Assembly: GCA_041499965.1 (NCBI GenBank)
Contig: JBGQLG010000007.1
Location: 8,468-72,467 of the forward strand
DNA length: 64,000 nucleotides
Origin: AR5 sp041499965
GTDB lineage: Bacteria; Methylomirabilota; Methylomirabilia; Rokubacteriales; CSP1-6
Direction of reading: 5' to 3'
Made by a program: the position numbers and the translations under genes. Below the pieces are notes generated by a model. The model worked only from the letters and a program-made list of their open reading frames with translations. It searched no databases and was not told where the DNA came from. Every line of letters begins with the position of its first letter. Position 1 is the first letter of the stretch. Shown here in pieces: positions 50,557 to 59,665 of this stretch.

Positions 50557-51297
50557 GTGCGATTCCTCCTCCTCGCCGGATTGCTCGGTGTCACCCTCGC
50601 CGGCTGCCAGCGCGCCCCCGCGCTGGCACCGGCGGCTTCGGTCGAGATCGTCGGCTCGCTGACCTCCAGGCTCAAGGCTGAAGGTGACGAGCTGCTCAAG
50701 CAGCGGCAGTACGAGCAGGCCGCGGTCAAGTACCAGGCCGCGCTCAACCAGTCGCCCAACGACGTCCCGATCCGATTCGGGCTGGCCGTGGCGCTGTCCA
50801 ACACGAACCGCCGCGAGGAAACCGTCGACCATTTCCGATTCGTCCTGCAGCACGGCACGCCCGGCTCGGCCGAGGTCAACGCCGCGCGGGAGTGGCTGGC
50901 CGGCGCCCGGGAGCTGGAGGGCGCCGAACCGTCGGCGACCGCTGCCGCGCCCTCGGCGACGACGCCGCTCGCACCGGATCCCAAGAAGGGGCACGTGCTC
51001 GGCAAGATCGCGTGGGGCGACATCGAGCCGCGCACCAAGATGGTCCGCGTCAACGTGAGCCTCATCGGCGACGAGGTCGAGACGCGCGAGGTCCGGATGG
51101 CGCGCCCGGACTTCAAGATCGGCAAGGGTTACGAGTTCACGAACGTTCCCCCGGGTGCGTACCGGCTGCTGGCCGAGGTTGGCGGCACCGCGATGTGGGA
51201 CCTGAAGGTCGTCGTGCCGGCCGAGAAGGACACCACACTCGATCTGACCGATGGCAACGCCTCGGTCGCCAGGGACTTCACCCCTCCCGGAGACTAG
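50557..51297 (+). CDS. TPR lipoprotein of the pilus operon
   Basis: 246 residues. Lipoprotein signal LLLAGLLGVTLAGC (lipobox LAGC, Cys about 17). A tetratricopeptide unit (GDELLKQRQYEQAAVKYQAA, followed by NQSPNDVPIRFGLAVAL) is followed by an Ala/Pro linker and a C-terminal beta-domain (FTNVPPGAYRLLAEVGG) resembling carboxypeptidase-regulatory folds. GTG 50557 starts 3 bp after the PilX-like stop. It may be a pilotin-like or pilus-assembly accessory protein. Confidence 0.75.
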   Translation: MRFLLLAGLLGVTLAGCQRAPALAPAASVEIVGSLTSRLKAEGDELLKQRQYEQAAVKYQAALNQSPNDVPIRFGLAVALSNTNRREETVDHFRFVLQHGTPGSAEVNAAREWLAGARELEGAEPSATAAAPSATTPLAPDPKKGHVLGKIAWGDIEPRTKMVRVNVSLIGDEVETREVRMARPDFKIGKGYEFTNVPPGAYRLLAEVGGTAMWDLKVVVPAEKDTTLDLTDGNASVARDFTPPGD

Positions 51298-51304
51298 ATC
51301 CACC

Positions 51305-51342
51305 GCGAGGGCAGCCTGCCCTGCCGGGTAGGCAGCCCTCGC
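51305..51342 (+). terminator. Hairpin between lipoprotein and second PilX-like gene
   Basis: GCGAGGGC (51305-51312) pairs with GCCCTCGC (51335-51342), and the inside is itself partly self-complementary. There is no T tract. It may attenuate, or mark the end of the first part of the operon. Confidence 0.5.
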
Positions 51343-51396
51343 ACCCCTTCGTCGCGCAACTACCCGCCCCAGTACGCTTCGCATCCGGCATCCCGG

Positions 51397-52644
51397 ATGC
51401 TCACCTCGTTTGCCACGATGTCGAGCCCGGGGCTCCTCGACCAGCGCGGCGTGGCCTTGCCGATGGCGCTCTTCACGCTGGCGCTGCTCACCACGCTGAT
51501 GCTGGCCTTCGCCTCGCTGTCCCAGACCGAGCCCATCATCGCCGCCAATCACCTGCGCGGCAGCCAGGCGCGTACCCTGGCCGAAAGCGGGCTCGAGCTC
51601 GCGCTCTGGGCGCTGGCGAATCCAGCCGGCCCCGGAGGTGTGCCCGCACCCCTGCCCGGCGATACGGCGGCCGCGCCGTTCGACGGCCGGACGTTCGTTT
51701 CGCTGGCGGCGGGCGGCTTCACGGTCAAGATCACGAATCCCTCCGGAGGCGATCCGAACCGGCGCACGATCGTCGCGGTGGGCTGGGTGCCCACCAACAG
51801 CCCGACCGACGCACGGCCGAGGGCTCACCGGCAGGTCAGCGTGGACGTCGTCGTCATCCCGCGGCTCGCCCTGCGCACCCCCTGTGCGCTGTGCGTACGG
51901 GGTGCGCTGGACGTCATCGGTCCCGTCGCCGTCGAGGGGCGCAACCCCGATCCGAACTGCGGCGACGACACCAAGTACGGAGCCTTCAGTCGCGACGCCA
52001 CCACCCTCACCGGCCCGGTGACGCTGTCCGGTGGCGCCGGTCCCAGCGCTCAGCACCAGCCGGCCGCAGGCTTCGAGGGCGTGACGCTGTCTCAGGCCGC
52101 CCTCGATGCGTTGAAGACGCTCGCCTGGCGGAACGGGACGTACTACGGACCCGGCTTCCCCCGCGGCGGTACGACGTCCGACGGCAGCAGGACGTGGGGT
52201 GGCCGCATCGTGTTCGACGCCGCGACTCCCCTGCCCGACGGCGTCGTCTTCGTCGACACCAGCGATGGCGTGAACGTCGCCGACGACGGCCCACCGGTCA
52301 CCACCCTGGCCGGGGCCCGGCTCGACGCCGGCGCGCTCATCGCGCGGGGCGGAGTGTTCCGCGGATGGATCGTCGTCAACGGATCACTCGACATCACGGG
52401 AGGCGTCAACGTCCAGGGCGTGCTCTATGCAGTCGGCGGCCTCACCTACACGGCCACCGGCGAGAGTCGCCTCGATGGGCTGGCGGTGGCGCTCAACGTG
52501 CGGGACGCGGCGGCGACCCGAATCGAGGCAGCTGGGGGCGGCAGTCTCGCCATCACCTTCGACTGCACGCACGCCAGCGCCGCCGGCAGCGTCCCCCGCG
52601 CCTTCACGCCGATCCCCGGCACGTACCGGGAGGACGCCGACTAA
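51397..52644 (+). CDS. Second PilX-like pilus protein with beta-rich domain
   Basis: 415 residues (or 408 from ATG 51418). N-terminus LDQRGVALPMALFTLALLTT and ARTLAESGLELALWALANP match the PilX module. A region with cysteines (PCALCVRGALDV, NPDPNC) precedes strand-turn repeats (GWIVVNGSLDITGGVNVQGV) parallel to those of the 49099-50553 protein, so the two look like diverged paralogues. It is the last gene on the strand and is convergent with the transglycosylase fusion. Confidence 0.78.
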   Translation: MLTSFATMSSPGLLDQRGVALPMALFTLALLTTLMLAFASLSQTEPIIAANHLRGSQARTLAESGLELALWALANPAGPGGVPAPLPGDTAAAPFDGRTFVSLAAGGFTVKITNPSGGDPNRRTIVAVGWVPTNSPTDARPRAHRQVSVDVVVIPRLALRTPCALCVRGALDVIGPVAVEGRNPDPNCGDDTKYGAFSRDATTLTGPVTLSGGAGPSAQHQPAAGFEGVTLSQAALDALKTLAWRNGTYYGPGFPRGGTTSDGSRTWGGRIVFDAATPLPDGVVFVDTSDGVNVADDGPPVTTLAGARLDAGALIARGGVFRGWIVVNGSLDITGGVNVQGVLYAVGGLTYTATGESRLDGLAVALNVRDAAATRIEAAGGGSLAITFDCTHASAAGSVPRAFTPIPGTYREDAD

Positions 52645-52646
52645 GC

Positions 52647-55313
52647 CTAGTCGGTCGCCGGCCGCGTCGTACCGACGCTGGCGCTCTCCGGCCCGCCCCC
52701 GTACACGCGCCGGTACTCCTCCCACGAGAACATCACGCGCTTGACGTACTGGCGCGTCTCGTCGAACGGGATCTGCTCGACCCACGCCTCGAGATCGCTG
52801 GTGCGCCGCGCCTGCCACCATTGCCGCACCCGGGACGGGCCGGCGTTGTACGCGGCCACCGCCAGCCGCGGATCCTTGAACTCCTGCACGAGGCCGGCGA
52901 GGAACGCGGTGCCGATCTCGAGGTTGGCGCCCGGATCGTCGAGCAGCTCGCCGCCCGCAAAGGCCAGGCCGCGGTGCTCGGCCATCGGCCGCGCGGTGGC
53001 CGGCATGAGCTGCATGAGGCCGCGGGCGCCGGCCCGCGAGAGCGCGCGCGGATAGTACGACGACTCCTCGCGCACCACGGCGGCGACCAGGTAGGGATCG
53101 AGACCGGCCCGCTGGGCAGCCGCCACCAGGTCGCTGCGCCAGCCGAACGGGTAGAGCATCTCCCAGAACGCTCGGGGCAGGGCCGGGTCGCCGCTGACGG
53201 CCAGGGCGCTGAAGTGGCGGCGGAAGATCCGCAGGGCCATGTGGTACCGCTCGTCGCGCACGTACGCGCTCGAGAAGCCGTACAGCCGGACCGTGTCGCC
53301 GGTGGCCCGCTCGACCACGTCCTCCAGCTCCTCCAGCGCGCTCTCGACGAGCCCGATGCGCCGCAGCAGGTCGACGCGGGCGAAGCCCGGATCGTTGGCC
53401 ACGGCGTCGGTCGGATCGGCCGGCAGCGTGATCGCCGAGGACGGCGCGGCGCCGACGGGGGCGCCGCCTGCCCGCGCCAGCGCCAGCAGCCCGTAGTAGC
53501 TGCGTGGCGCCTCGCTGATGACTTGCGCGTAGAGCGCCGCCGCCGCCGCCCGGGTGCGCCCCTCGTCGGTGGCCCGCGCGCGCCAGTAGAGCGCGGGCAG
53601 CCGGTACGCGCGGTTGCCGGTGTCCATCAGCCGCCCCCAGTGCTGGGCCGCCTCGCGCGGATCGCCCTTCAGATACGCGCCCCAGCCGAGCCGCCACAGC
53701 GCGGCGCCCGCGACCTCGCGCTTGGGATAGCGCGTGGCCAGCGTGCGATAGACCACGGTCGCCTCGGCCGGACGCTGGGCGTCCTCCAGCGCGCGCGCCC
53801 GGATCCACAGCGCCTCGGCCGCGTCGGCGTCGGCGCCGGAGGCGGCGACGCGGGCCAGGAGCTCGAACGCGCGGTCTCGCTGGCCGGCGCGCAGCAGCAG
53901 CCGCGCCTCCTCCAGCCGCAGCGCCGCCTGCCGCTCCGGAGCGACCCGCGTGGCCGCCAGACCGAGCGCCTTCGCCGCCGCCTCGTAGCGGCCCAGACGC
54001 TGCGCTCCGTCGGCGACGACGCGCAACGCGCGCACGATGATGGAGGGATCTCGCGCCTCGCCGACGATCCGCTCGGCCTCGTCGGCGGCGGTCTTGGGCA
54101 CGCCGCCGCGGAGCAGGCGCTCCGCGCGGTCGACCCGCTGGGCGAGCGTCAGCGCCGGGACCGTCACACCGGAGGCCGCCAACACCGCGAGCCGGTCGGT
54201 CGCGCCCTCGGCCCAGCCCGTGGTCGGCGCCAGCACCATCAGCTCGCGATAGGCGTGGGCAGCGTCGTCGCGCTGGCCGCGCGCCTCGGCCGACTGGCCC
54301 AGCAGGTACAGCGCCTCCGGCACCTCGCGCGCCTCTGGATAGCCGTCGATCAGCCGCGCGAGCGCGGCTTGCACGCCCGCTTCTTCCCCGGCCCGGGCGG
54401 CCAACGTGGCGCCCATCAGCAGGGCCCGCGGCGCCAGCCGGCTGTCGGCGTGACGCTCGGCCAGGCCCATCGCCGTCGCCCGGGCCGCGGCGAGGTCGCC
54501 GCGGCGCGCCTGCGCGTCGGCCAGGATCAGCCGGAGGTGATCGCCGATGGGGCTGCGCAGCGCGGCCTCGCCCAACTCGACGACGACCGGGGCCGGGTCG
54601 CCCTGCTGGAACGCCGCGATCGCCCGCGCCCACGCCCACTCGGTCTCGGGCGCGGGCAACCGGAGGGGCCGCGCCGGCTCGTCGGCGCCCGCCGAGACCG
54701 GCAGCAGCAGCAGCGCCAGCAGCCCCGCTCGTAGAATGCCGGACTCGATCACCCGGCGCGTGAACACGATGCGCTGCAGCGCGGTGAGGTTGGACAGGAC
54801 CGCCAGCACCCACAGCGCCGGCTCCAGCAGGCCGAGGACGGCGCCGGCCACCAGGCAGATCATCCGCTCGGGCCGCTCCATGAAGCCGACGTTACAGTCG
54901 ACGCCGATCGACTCCGCGCGGGCCTTCGTGTAGCTGACCATCACCGAGCCCACCAGCCCCGCCATCGCCACCAGGACGCCCCGCACGTGGGGCGTGCGCG
55001 CGAAGAGCACGACGATGCCGAGCAGCACGATGAGGTCGGAGTAGCGGTCGATGACCGAGTCGAGGAACGCCCCGAATGCCGTCGCCTGTCCCGAGACCCG
55101 GGCCAGCGCGCCGTCCAGCAGGTCGCACAGCCCGGCCAGCGCCAGCAGGCAGCCGGCCCAGCGGACCTGGCCGGTGATGAACCCGGCCGCGGCGAAGAAG
55201 CTGACGACCAGACCGATGACCGTGAGGTGGTTGGGGCGCAGCTTGAGCCGGAACAGCCCGCGACCCACCGGATCGCTCCACAGCCGAACGGTCTCGCGAT
55301 ACCGGCCCAGCAT
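52647..55313 (-). CDS. CDP-alcohol phosphatidyltransferase fused to Slt-type lytic transglycosylase
   Basis: One open frame of 888 residues. Residues 1-190 are a CDP-alcohol phosphatidyltransferase with DLLDGALAR, then GAFLDSVIDR (D-x2-D-G-x2-A-R...G-x3-D-x3-D). From residue 188, VIESGILRAGLLALLLLPVS looks like a signal peptide starting at an in-frame GTG (54752). A TPR-like helical Slt U/L domain follows, then the catalytic domain (REESSYYPRALSRAGARGLM with the catalytic Glu, YNAG). It may be a true fusion or two genes sharing a frame. ATG 55313 overlaps the GlnD stop (ATGA). Confidence 0.8.
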   Translation of the reverse strand: MLGRYRETVRLWSDPVGRGLFRLKLRPNHLTVIGLVVSFFAAAGFITGQVRWAGCLLALAGLCDLLDGALARVSGQATAFGAFLDSVIDRYSDLIVLLGIVVLFARTPHVRGVLVAMAGLVGSVMVSYTKARAESIGVDCNVGFMERPERMICLVAGAVLGLLEPALWVLAVLSNLTALQRIVFTRRVIESGILRAGLLALLLLPVSAGADEPARPLRLPAPETEWAWARAIAAFQQGDPAPVVVELGEAALRSPIGDHLRLILADAQARRGDLAAARATAMGLAERHADSRLAPRALLMGATLAARAGEEAGVQAALARLIDGYPEAREVPEALYLLGQSAEARGQRDDAAHAYRELMVLAPTTGWAEGATDRLAVLAASGVTVPALTLAQRVDRAERLLRGGVPKTAADEAERIVGEARDPSIIVRALRVVADGAQRLGRYEAAAKALGLAATRVAPERQAALRLEEARLLLRAGQRDRAFELLARVAASGADADAAEALWIRARALEDAQRPAEATVVYRTLATRYPKREVAGAALWRLGWGAYLKGDPREAAQHWGRLMDTGNRAYRLPALYWRARATDEGRTRAAAAALYAQVISEAPRSYYGLLALARAGGAPVGAAPSSAITLPADPTDAVANDPGFARVDLLRRIGLVESALEELEDVVERATGDTVRLYGFSSAYVRDERYHMALRIFRRHFSALAVSGDPALPRAFWEMLYPFGWRSDLVAAAQRAGLDPYLVAAVVREESSYYPRALSRAGARGLMQLMPATARPMAEHRGLAFAGGELLDDPGANLEIGTAFLAGLVQEFKDPRLAVAAYNAGPSRVRQWWQARRTSDLEAWVEQIPFDETRQYVKRVMFSWEEYRRVYGGGPESASVGTTRPATD

Positions 55314-57991
55314 CAGGTCCGCTGCGTCAGCGCCGTCTCGAGGGCCTCGCGGAGGCGCTCGGTCGCCGCCGGCTCGTCGAGCTTGCGGCCCTCGCGGTCG
55401 TGTACGTAAAAGGTGTCGAGCGCCTGATCGATCTCGGTGGCGATGCGGGCACTGGCGATGTCGAGGCCCTGGGCCGAGAGCGTCCGGGTGATGAGGTAGA
55501 GCAGGCCCAGGCGGTCGGGACACTTGACCTCGACGACGGTGTCGGTGTCGGACAGGCGGTTGTCGATCGCGATCTTCGGTCGCACGAGCCCATCGGCGCC
55601 GGCCCGCACCGCCCGCTGCCTCCGCTCGAGCAGCGCTTCCACCGATTGCTCGCGCACCAGGACCGAGCGCAGCGCGTCGAGCAGCCGGTTCCACTGGGTG
55701 GCCGAGGTGACGGCCTCGCCGGCCGGATCGTTGACCTGGAAGGTGTCGATGGCCACGCCGTCGGCGCGCGTGGCGATCTGAGCCGAGATGATGTTCACGC
55801 CGTGCGCCGCCAGCGTGCCGGCGATGAGCGCGAACAACCCGGGCACGTCGCGGGTCACCACCACCAGCGCCGAGGAGCCGAGGTCGGGATGGTGGAACAG
55901 CTCGGTGGCGACGGGTGTCGAGTCGAGCTGGGCGATGAGCCGCAGGTGCGCGGCCATGCGCTGCACGCTGGTGTTGGTCAGGTAGCGGTCACCCACCATC
56001 GCCACGTGCGCCTTCACCGCCTGCAGGGGGACGTCGTCCCCGACGATGGCCTGCAGCCGCTCGGCGAACCGCGTGCGGTTGGGCTTCTCCTCGTGGCCGC
56101 CGGTCAGGCGGGCCAGCGTGCGCGTGTACAGCTCGTGCAGGATGGCCGCCTGCCAGCCGGTCAGCACGCCGGGCCCGACCGCGCGCATGTCGGCGAAGGT
56201 TAATAGATATAGCATGCGCAGCCGTTGGGGATCGCCCACGGTGGTCGCGAAGTCGCCGATCGTCCGGGGATCGTCGATGTCCCGGCGCTGGGCGATGTGC
56301 GACATGGTCAGGTGGTGGGCGACCAGGAACTCCACCAGCGCGCCGTCCTCCGGCGCCAGGCCCAGCCGCCGCGTGAGGCCCTGGATGAGCGGGATGCCCT
56401 TGGCCACGTGGCCGTGGCCCTTGGCCTTGCCGATGTCGTGCAGCAGCATGCCCAGCATCAGGAGGCCCGGCTTCTCCACCTCGTTGAACACCTGGGCGGC
56501 GCCCTCGGAATCGGCCGACTGGCCGGGAGCCAGCGCCTCCAGGTGCTCGACGGCCAGTAGCGAGTGCTGGTCGGCCGAGAACTTGTGATAGACGTCGTAC
56601 TGCACCAGGCAGGTCAGCGCGCCGAACTCCGGCAGGTAGCGGCCCAGCACGCCCAGCTCGTGCATCTCCGACAGCGTCAGCGCCACCCGCCCCCACGAGC
56701 GGCAGATGTCGAGAAAGACGTCCCGCACCGACGACGCCGCCCGCACCCCGTCGTCGATCACGTCGATCGAGTCCTCGAGGGCGCGCTCCAGGTCGGGCGC
56801 GAGGTCGCAGCCGAGCCGGTGCAGGTGCCAGAAGACCCGCATGAGGCGCACCGGGTCGCCGCGCAGCGCGTCGGGGTTGCGGTCGGCCAGGTGCAGGCGT
56901 CCGTCGTAGAACACGAGGCCGTCGGCCAGGGCCTGCTGGCGCTGGCGGCGCTCGGCCGAGCCCCGGCGCGACAGCGTCTCCTGGCAGCGCGCGATCAGCC
57001 GGCGGCTCATGCGGTGGATCCGGCGGGCGTGCAGGTAGTACTCGCGCATGAAGCGCTCGACGCCGAGGGTGTCACCGTCGTCCGTGTAGCCGAGGTTCTG
57101 GGCGATCTTCGGCTGCAGGTCGCGCGTCAGCACGTCGTTCTTGTGGCCGGAGAAGAAGTGCAGCTCGTTGCGCGTGCGCCACAGGAAGGTGAGCGCGGCG
57201 TCGGCGCCCGCCTGCTCGCGCGCCGAGATGAGTCCCTTGTCGGCCAGCTCGCGCAGGGTGCGGGCGCCGAACTTGGCCGCGCCCAGCCACATCGCCGTGT
57301 GCATGTCGCGCAGGCCGCCGGCCGACTCCTTGACGTTGGGCTCGCCGATGTAGGGCGAGGCGCCGAACTTGCGGTAGCGCTGCTCGCGCTCGGCCAGCGT
57401 CATCGTGAGGAACTCACCGAAGTCCTGACGGTACACGTGGTCGCGCAGGATGCGGCGAAACCGCGTGAACAGTCGGCGGTCGCCCTCGATCAGCCGCGCC
57501 TCCTGCATCGAGGTGCGGCTGGGGAAGTCGGTGCGCGCCATGGCCACGCAGTCTTCCAGCGAGCGCAGGCTGTGGCCCACCTGCAGGCCGAGGTCCCAGA
57601 GCGTGTAGAGCAGCTCCTGCATGACCCGCTGCACGAACGGCAACAGCTCGCCCTCGTAGACCACCATGAGGTCGATGTCCGACGAGGGGTGCAGCTCGCC
57701 GCGCCCGTAGCCGCCCAGCGCGACCACCACCAGCGGGACCGGCGTCAGCCCGGCCCCGCGGGTATCGGCCACGATGAGCCGGGTGAGCGTCTGCACCACG
57801 CCGTCGATGAGGCGGGCGTGCGCGCGGACGGATTCCTCACCCGACGCCCCCTCGACGTGCATGGCCTTGAGGGCGTCCATTCCCTCGGCGAGGGTGCTGC
57901 GGAAGAATTCGAGCCGGAGGCGGCGCCGGTCCTCGGCACGTTCGGCTCCCGCCTCGGCGCGCCGGGCGCGGCGGTACAACTCGGGCGACAT
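55313..57991 (-). CDS. glnD: Protein-PII uridylyltransferase / uridylyl-removing enzyme (GlnD)
   Basis: 892 residues, normal GlnD length. The nucleotidyltransferase motif GGYGRGELHPSSDIDLMVVY lies near residue 93 and a PII-UTase linker follows. The HD domain has LLHDIGKAKGHGH and VAHHLTMSHIAQ; two C-terminal ACT domains (about 715-790 and 820-892) sense glutamine. It uridylylates and de-uridylylates PII to report nitrogen status. ATG 57991 (MSPELYRRAR) is chosen over the longer frame to 58030. It is the first gene of an operon with the fused transferase/transglycosylase. Confidence 0.93.
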   Translation of the reverse strand: MSPELYRRARRAEAGAERAEDRRRLRLEFFRSTLAEGMDALKAMHVEGASGEESVRAHARLIDGVVQTLTRLIVADTRGAGLTPVPLVVVALGGYGRGELHPSSDIDLMVVYEGELLPFVQRVMQELLYTLWDLGLQVGHSLRSLEDCVAMARTDFPSRTSMQEARLIEGDRRLFTRFRRILRDHVYRQDFGEFLTMTLAEREQRYRKFGASPYIGEPNVKESAGGLRDMHTAMWLGAAKFGARTLRELADKGLISAREQAGADAALTFLWRTRNELHFFSGHKNDVLTRDLQPKIAQNLGYTDDGDTLGVERFMREYYLHARRIHRMSRRLIARCQETLSRRGSAERRQRQQALADGLVFYDGRLHLADRNPDALRGDPVRLMRVFWHLHRLGCDLAPDLERALEDSIDVIDDGVRAASSVRDVFLDICRSWGRVALTLSEMHELGVLGRYLPEFGALTCLVQYDVYHKFSADQHSLLAVEHLEALAPGQSADSEGAAQVFNEVEKPGLLMLGMLLHDIGKAKGHGHVAKGIPLIQGLTRRLGLAPEDGALVEFLVAHHLTMSHIAQRRDIDDPRTIGDFATTVGDPQRLRMLYLLTFADMRAVGPGVLTGWQAAILHELYTRTLARLTGGHEEKPNRTRFAERLQAIVGDDVPLQAVKAHVAMVGDRYLTNTSVQRMAAHLRLIAQLDSTPVATELFHHPDLGSSALVVVTRDVPGLFALIAGTLAAHGVNIISAQIATRADGVAIDTFQVNDPAGEAVTSATQWNRLLDALRSVLVREQSVEALLERRQRAVRAGADGLVRPKIAIDNRLSDTDTVVEVKCPDRLGLLYLITRTLSAQGLDIASARIATEIDQALDTFYVHDREGRKLDEPAATERLREALETALTQRT

Positions 57992-58134
57992 GACGGATCG
58001 AGCGTAACAGCCGGTCAACAAGAGTGTCAAACGAGGTCCCCGGACGGGTGCGGTGGCCGGGGGCCGCTTGAACCGGCCGGGGCTCGGGCATAGAGTCAGG
58101 TCTCGGTCCGGCGCGCGGGCCGAAGAGCGGAGGC

Positions 58135-59226
58135 ATGCCAGCGGTGCGACGCCTGTGGCGTCCGGTGGTCGAGACGATCACGCCCTACGATGCCGGCAAG
58201 CCCCTCGAGGTGCTGACGGCCGAGCTGGGAGTGGCCGAGCTGGTGCGCTTGTCCGCCAACGAGAGCCCGCTCGGGCCCTCGCCCCGCGTGGTGGAGGTGA
58301 TCCGCCGGGAGGCCGCGCGTGTCCATCTCTACCCGGACGGAGGCAGCCTGGCGCTGCGCGAGGCCCTGGGCCGGCGGCTCGGCGTCGCGCCAACCCAGAT
58401 CGTGGTCGGCAACGGCGCCGACGAGCTGATCGGCCTGATCGCGCTCGCCGCCTTCGATCCCGGCGACGAGGTCGTGGTCCCGACCCCGTCGTTCGAGCCG
58501 TACGCCACGGGAGCCACGCTGGCCGGCGCCCGGGTCCGCGAGAGCCCGCTGGCCGGCTACGAGACCGACCTGGACGACGTGCTCAGCCGGGTGACGCCGC
58601 GCACCAAGGCCGTGATCCTGTGCTCACCCCACAACCCGGCCACGACCATCATCCGCCGCGCGCCCCTGCTGCGGCTGCTGGAGGCGCTCGCGCCCGATGC
58701 GCCGCTGGTCGTCCTCGACGAAGCGTATCGCGATTTCTGCGACGATCCCGAGTATCCGGACGGTGTCTCGCTGCTGGCCCGCTTCCCGCGCCTGCTCGTG
58801 CTGCGCACGTTCTCGAAGATCGCCGCGCTCGCCGGCCTGCGGGTGGGCTACGCGGTCGGCAGCCTGGAGGCCATCGACCGGTTCAACCGGGTGCGGGCCC
58901 CCTTCAACGTCAACCGCCTCGGCCAGGCGGCGGCGCTGGCCGCGCTGGACGACGCCGAGCACTGGGAGCGCACGCGGCGCCTGGTGCTGCAGGAGCGCGC
59001 GTTCCTCTCGCACGAGCTGGCCCGGCGCGGCTTCACCTTCCCGGCCTCGCAGGCCAACTTCTTCCTCGTCAAGGTCCCCGGCGTCGCCGCCGTCCGCGAG
59101 CGCCTGCTCCGGGCGGGGCTGGTGGTACGCGACGGCACCGCCGTCGGCTTCCCCGATCACCTGCGCATCGCGATCGGCACCCGCGCGACCAACGAGCGCC
59201 TGCTGGCCGCGCTGGGCGACGCCTGA
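58135..59226 (+). CDS. hisC: Histidinol-phosphate aminotransferase
   Basis: 363 residues, PLP fold type I. LSANESPLGPSPRVVE, YPDGGSLALREAL and VGNGADELIGLIALA are HisC signatures. The Schiff-base Lys is in RTFSKIAALAGLRVGYA and the phosphate-binding Arg is near the C-terminus (LRIAIGTRATNERLL). It catalyses step 7 of histidine synthesis, or acts as a broader aromatic aminotransferase, because no other his gene is present. It is followed by RidA (10 bp). Confidence 0.9.
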   Translation: MPAVRRLWRPVVETITPYDAGKPLEVLTAELGVAELVRLSANESPLGPSPRVVEVIRREAARVHLYPDGGSLALREALGRRLGVAPTQIVVGNGADELIGLIALAAFDPGDEVVVPTPSFEPYATGATLAGARVRESPLAGYETDLDDVLSRVTPRTKAVILCSPHNPATTIIRRAPLLRLLEALAPDAPLVVLDEAYRDFCDDPEYPDGVSLLARFPRLLVLRTFSKIAALAGLRVGYAVGSLEAIDRFNRVRAPFNVNRLGQAAALAALDDAEHWERTRRLVLQERAFLSHELARRGFTFPASQANFFLVKVPGVAAVRERLLRAGLVVRDGTAVGFPDHLRIAIGTRATNERLLAALGDA

Positions 59227-59236
59227 GGACCCCTGC

Positions 59237-59665
59237 GTGAGCAAGGACATCGTGCCCGTGCACCACGCCGACCGCCGGACAGACGTCGTCATGCCCTACG
59301 CGCCCGGCCTCGTGGTGCGGCGGGGCAAGCTGGTCTTCCTCTCCGGCGTGACGGCGGCCGCCGTCTACCACAGCCACCCGCATCGCGAGGAGGAGTTCGA
59401 CCTGCCAACCACGATGCGCGAGCAGGCCGTGCTCACGATGGAAAATCTGAGGAAGACGCTCGAGGCCGCCGGCTGCACGATGGCCGATCTCGTCTCGGCC
59501 ACGCGCTTCCTCACCGACGTCAGCGAGCAGGACGATCTCAATCGCGTGTGGGCCGAGTATCTGGGCGGCCACCTGCCAACCACCACCACGGTGGAGGTCT
59601 CGCGCCTGGCCACCCACGCGCGGTGCAAGCTGGAGATCAGCGCCATCGCGGTGGCGGACGAGTGA
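59237..59665 (+). CDS. RidA/YjgF family enamine-imine deaminase
   Basis: 142 residues with the RidA pattern: an N-terminal YAPGLVVRRGKLVFLSGVTA, the helix MREQAVLTMENLRKTLEAAG, and the C-terminal TTTTVEVSRLATHARCKLEI. The usual substrate-binding Arg falls in the HARCKLE segment. It would clear reactive enamines made by PLP enzymes, which fits its place right after HisC. GTG 59237. Its stop overlaps the next GTG. Confidence 0.85.
   Translation: MSKDIVPVHHADRRTDVVMPYAPGLVVRRGKLVFLSGVTAAAVYHSHPHREEEFDLPTTMREQAVLTMENLRKTLEAAGCTMADLVSATRFLTDVSEQDDLNRVWAEYLGGHLPTTTTVEVSRLATHARCKLEISAIAVADE

Noticed and set aside
50892..54734. Open frame of 1280 codons on the plus strand
   Set aside because: It runs antisense to the transglycosylase fusion and across frames of the pilus genes, and is Arg/Gly/Ala-rich without any domain. 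It is an effect of high GC.
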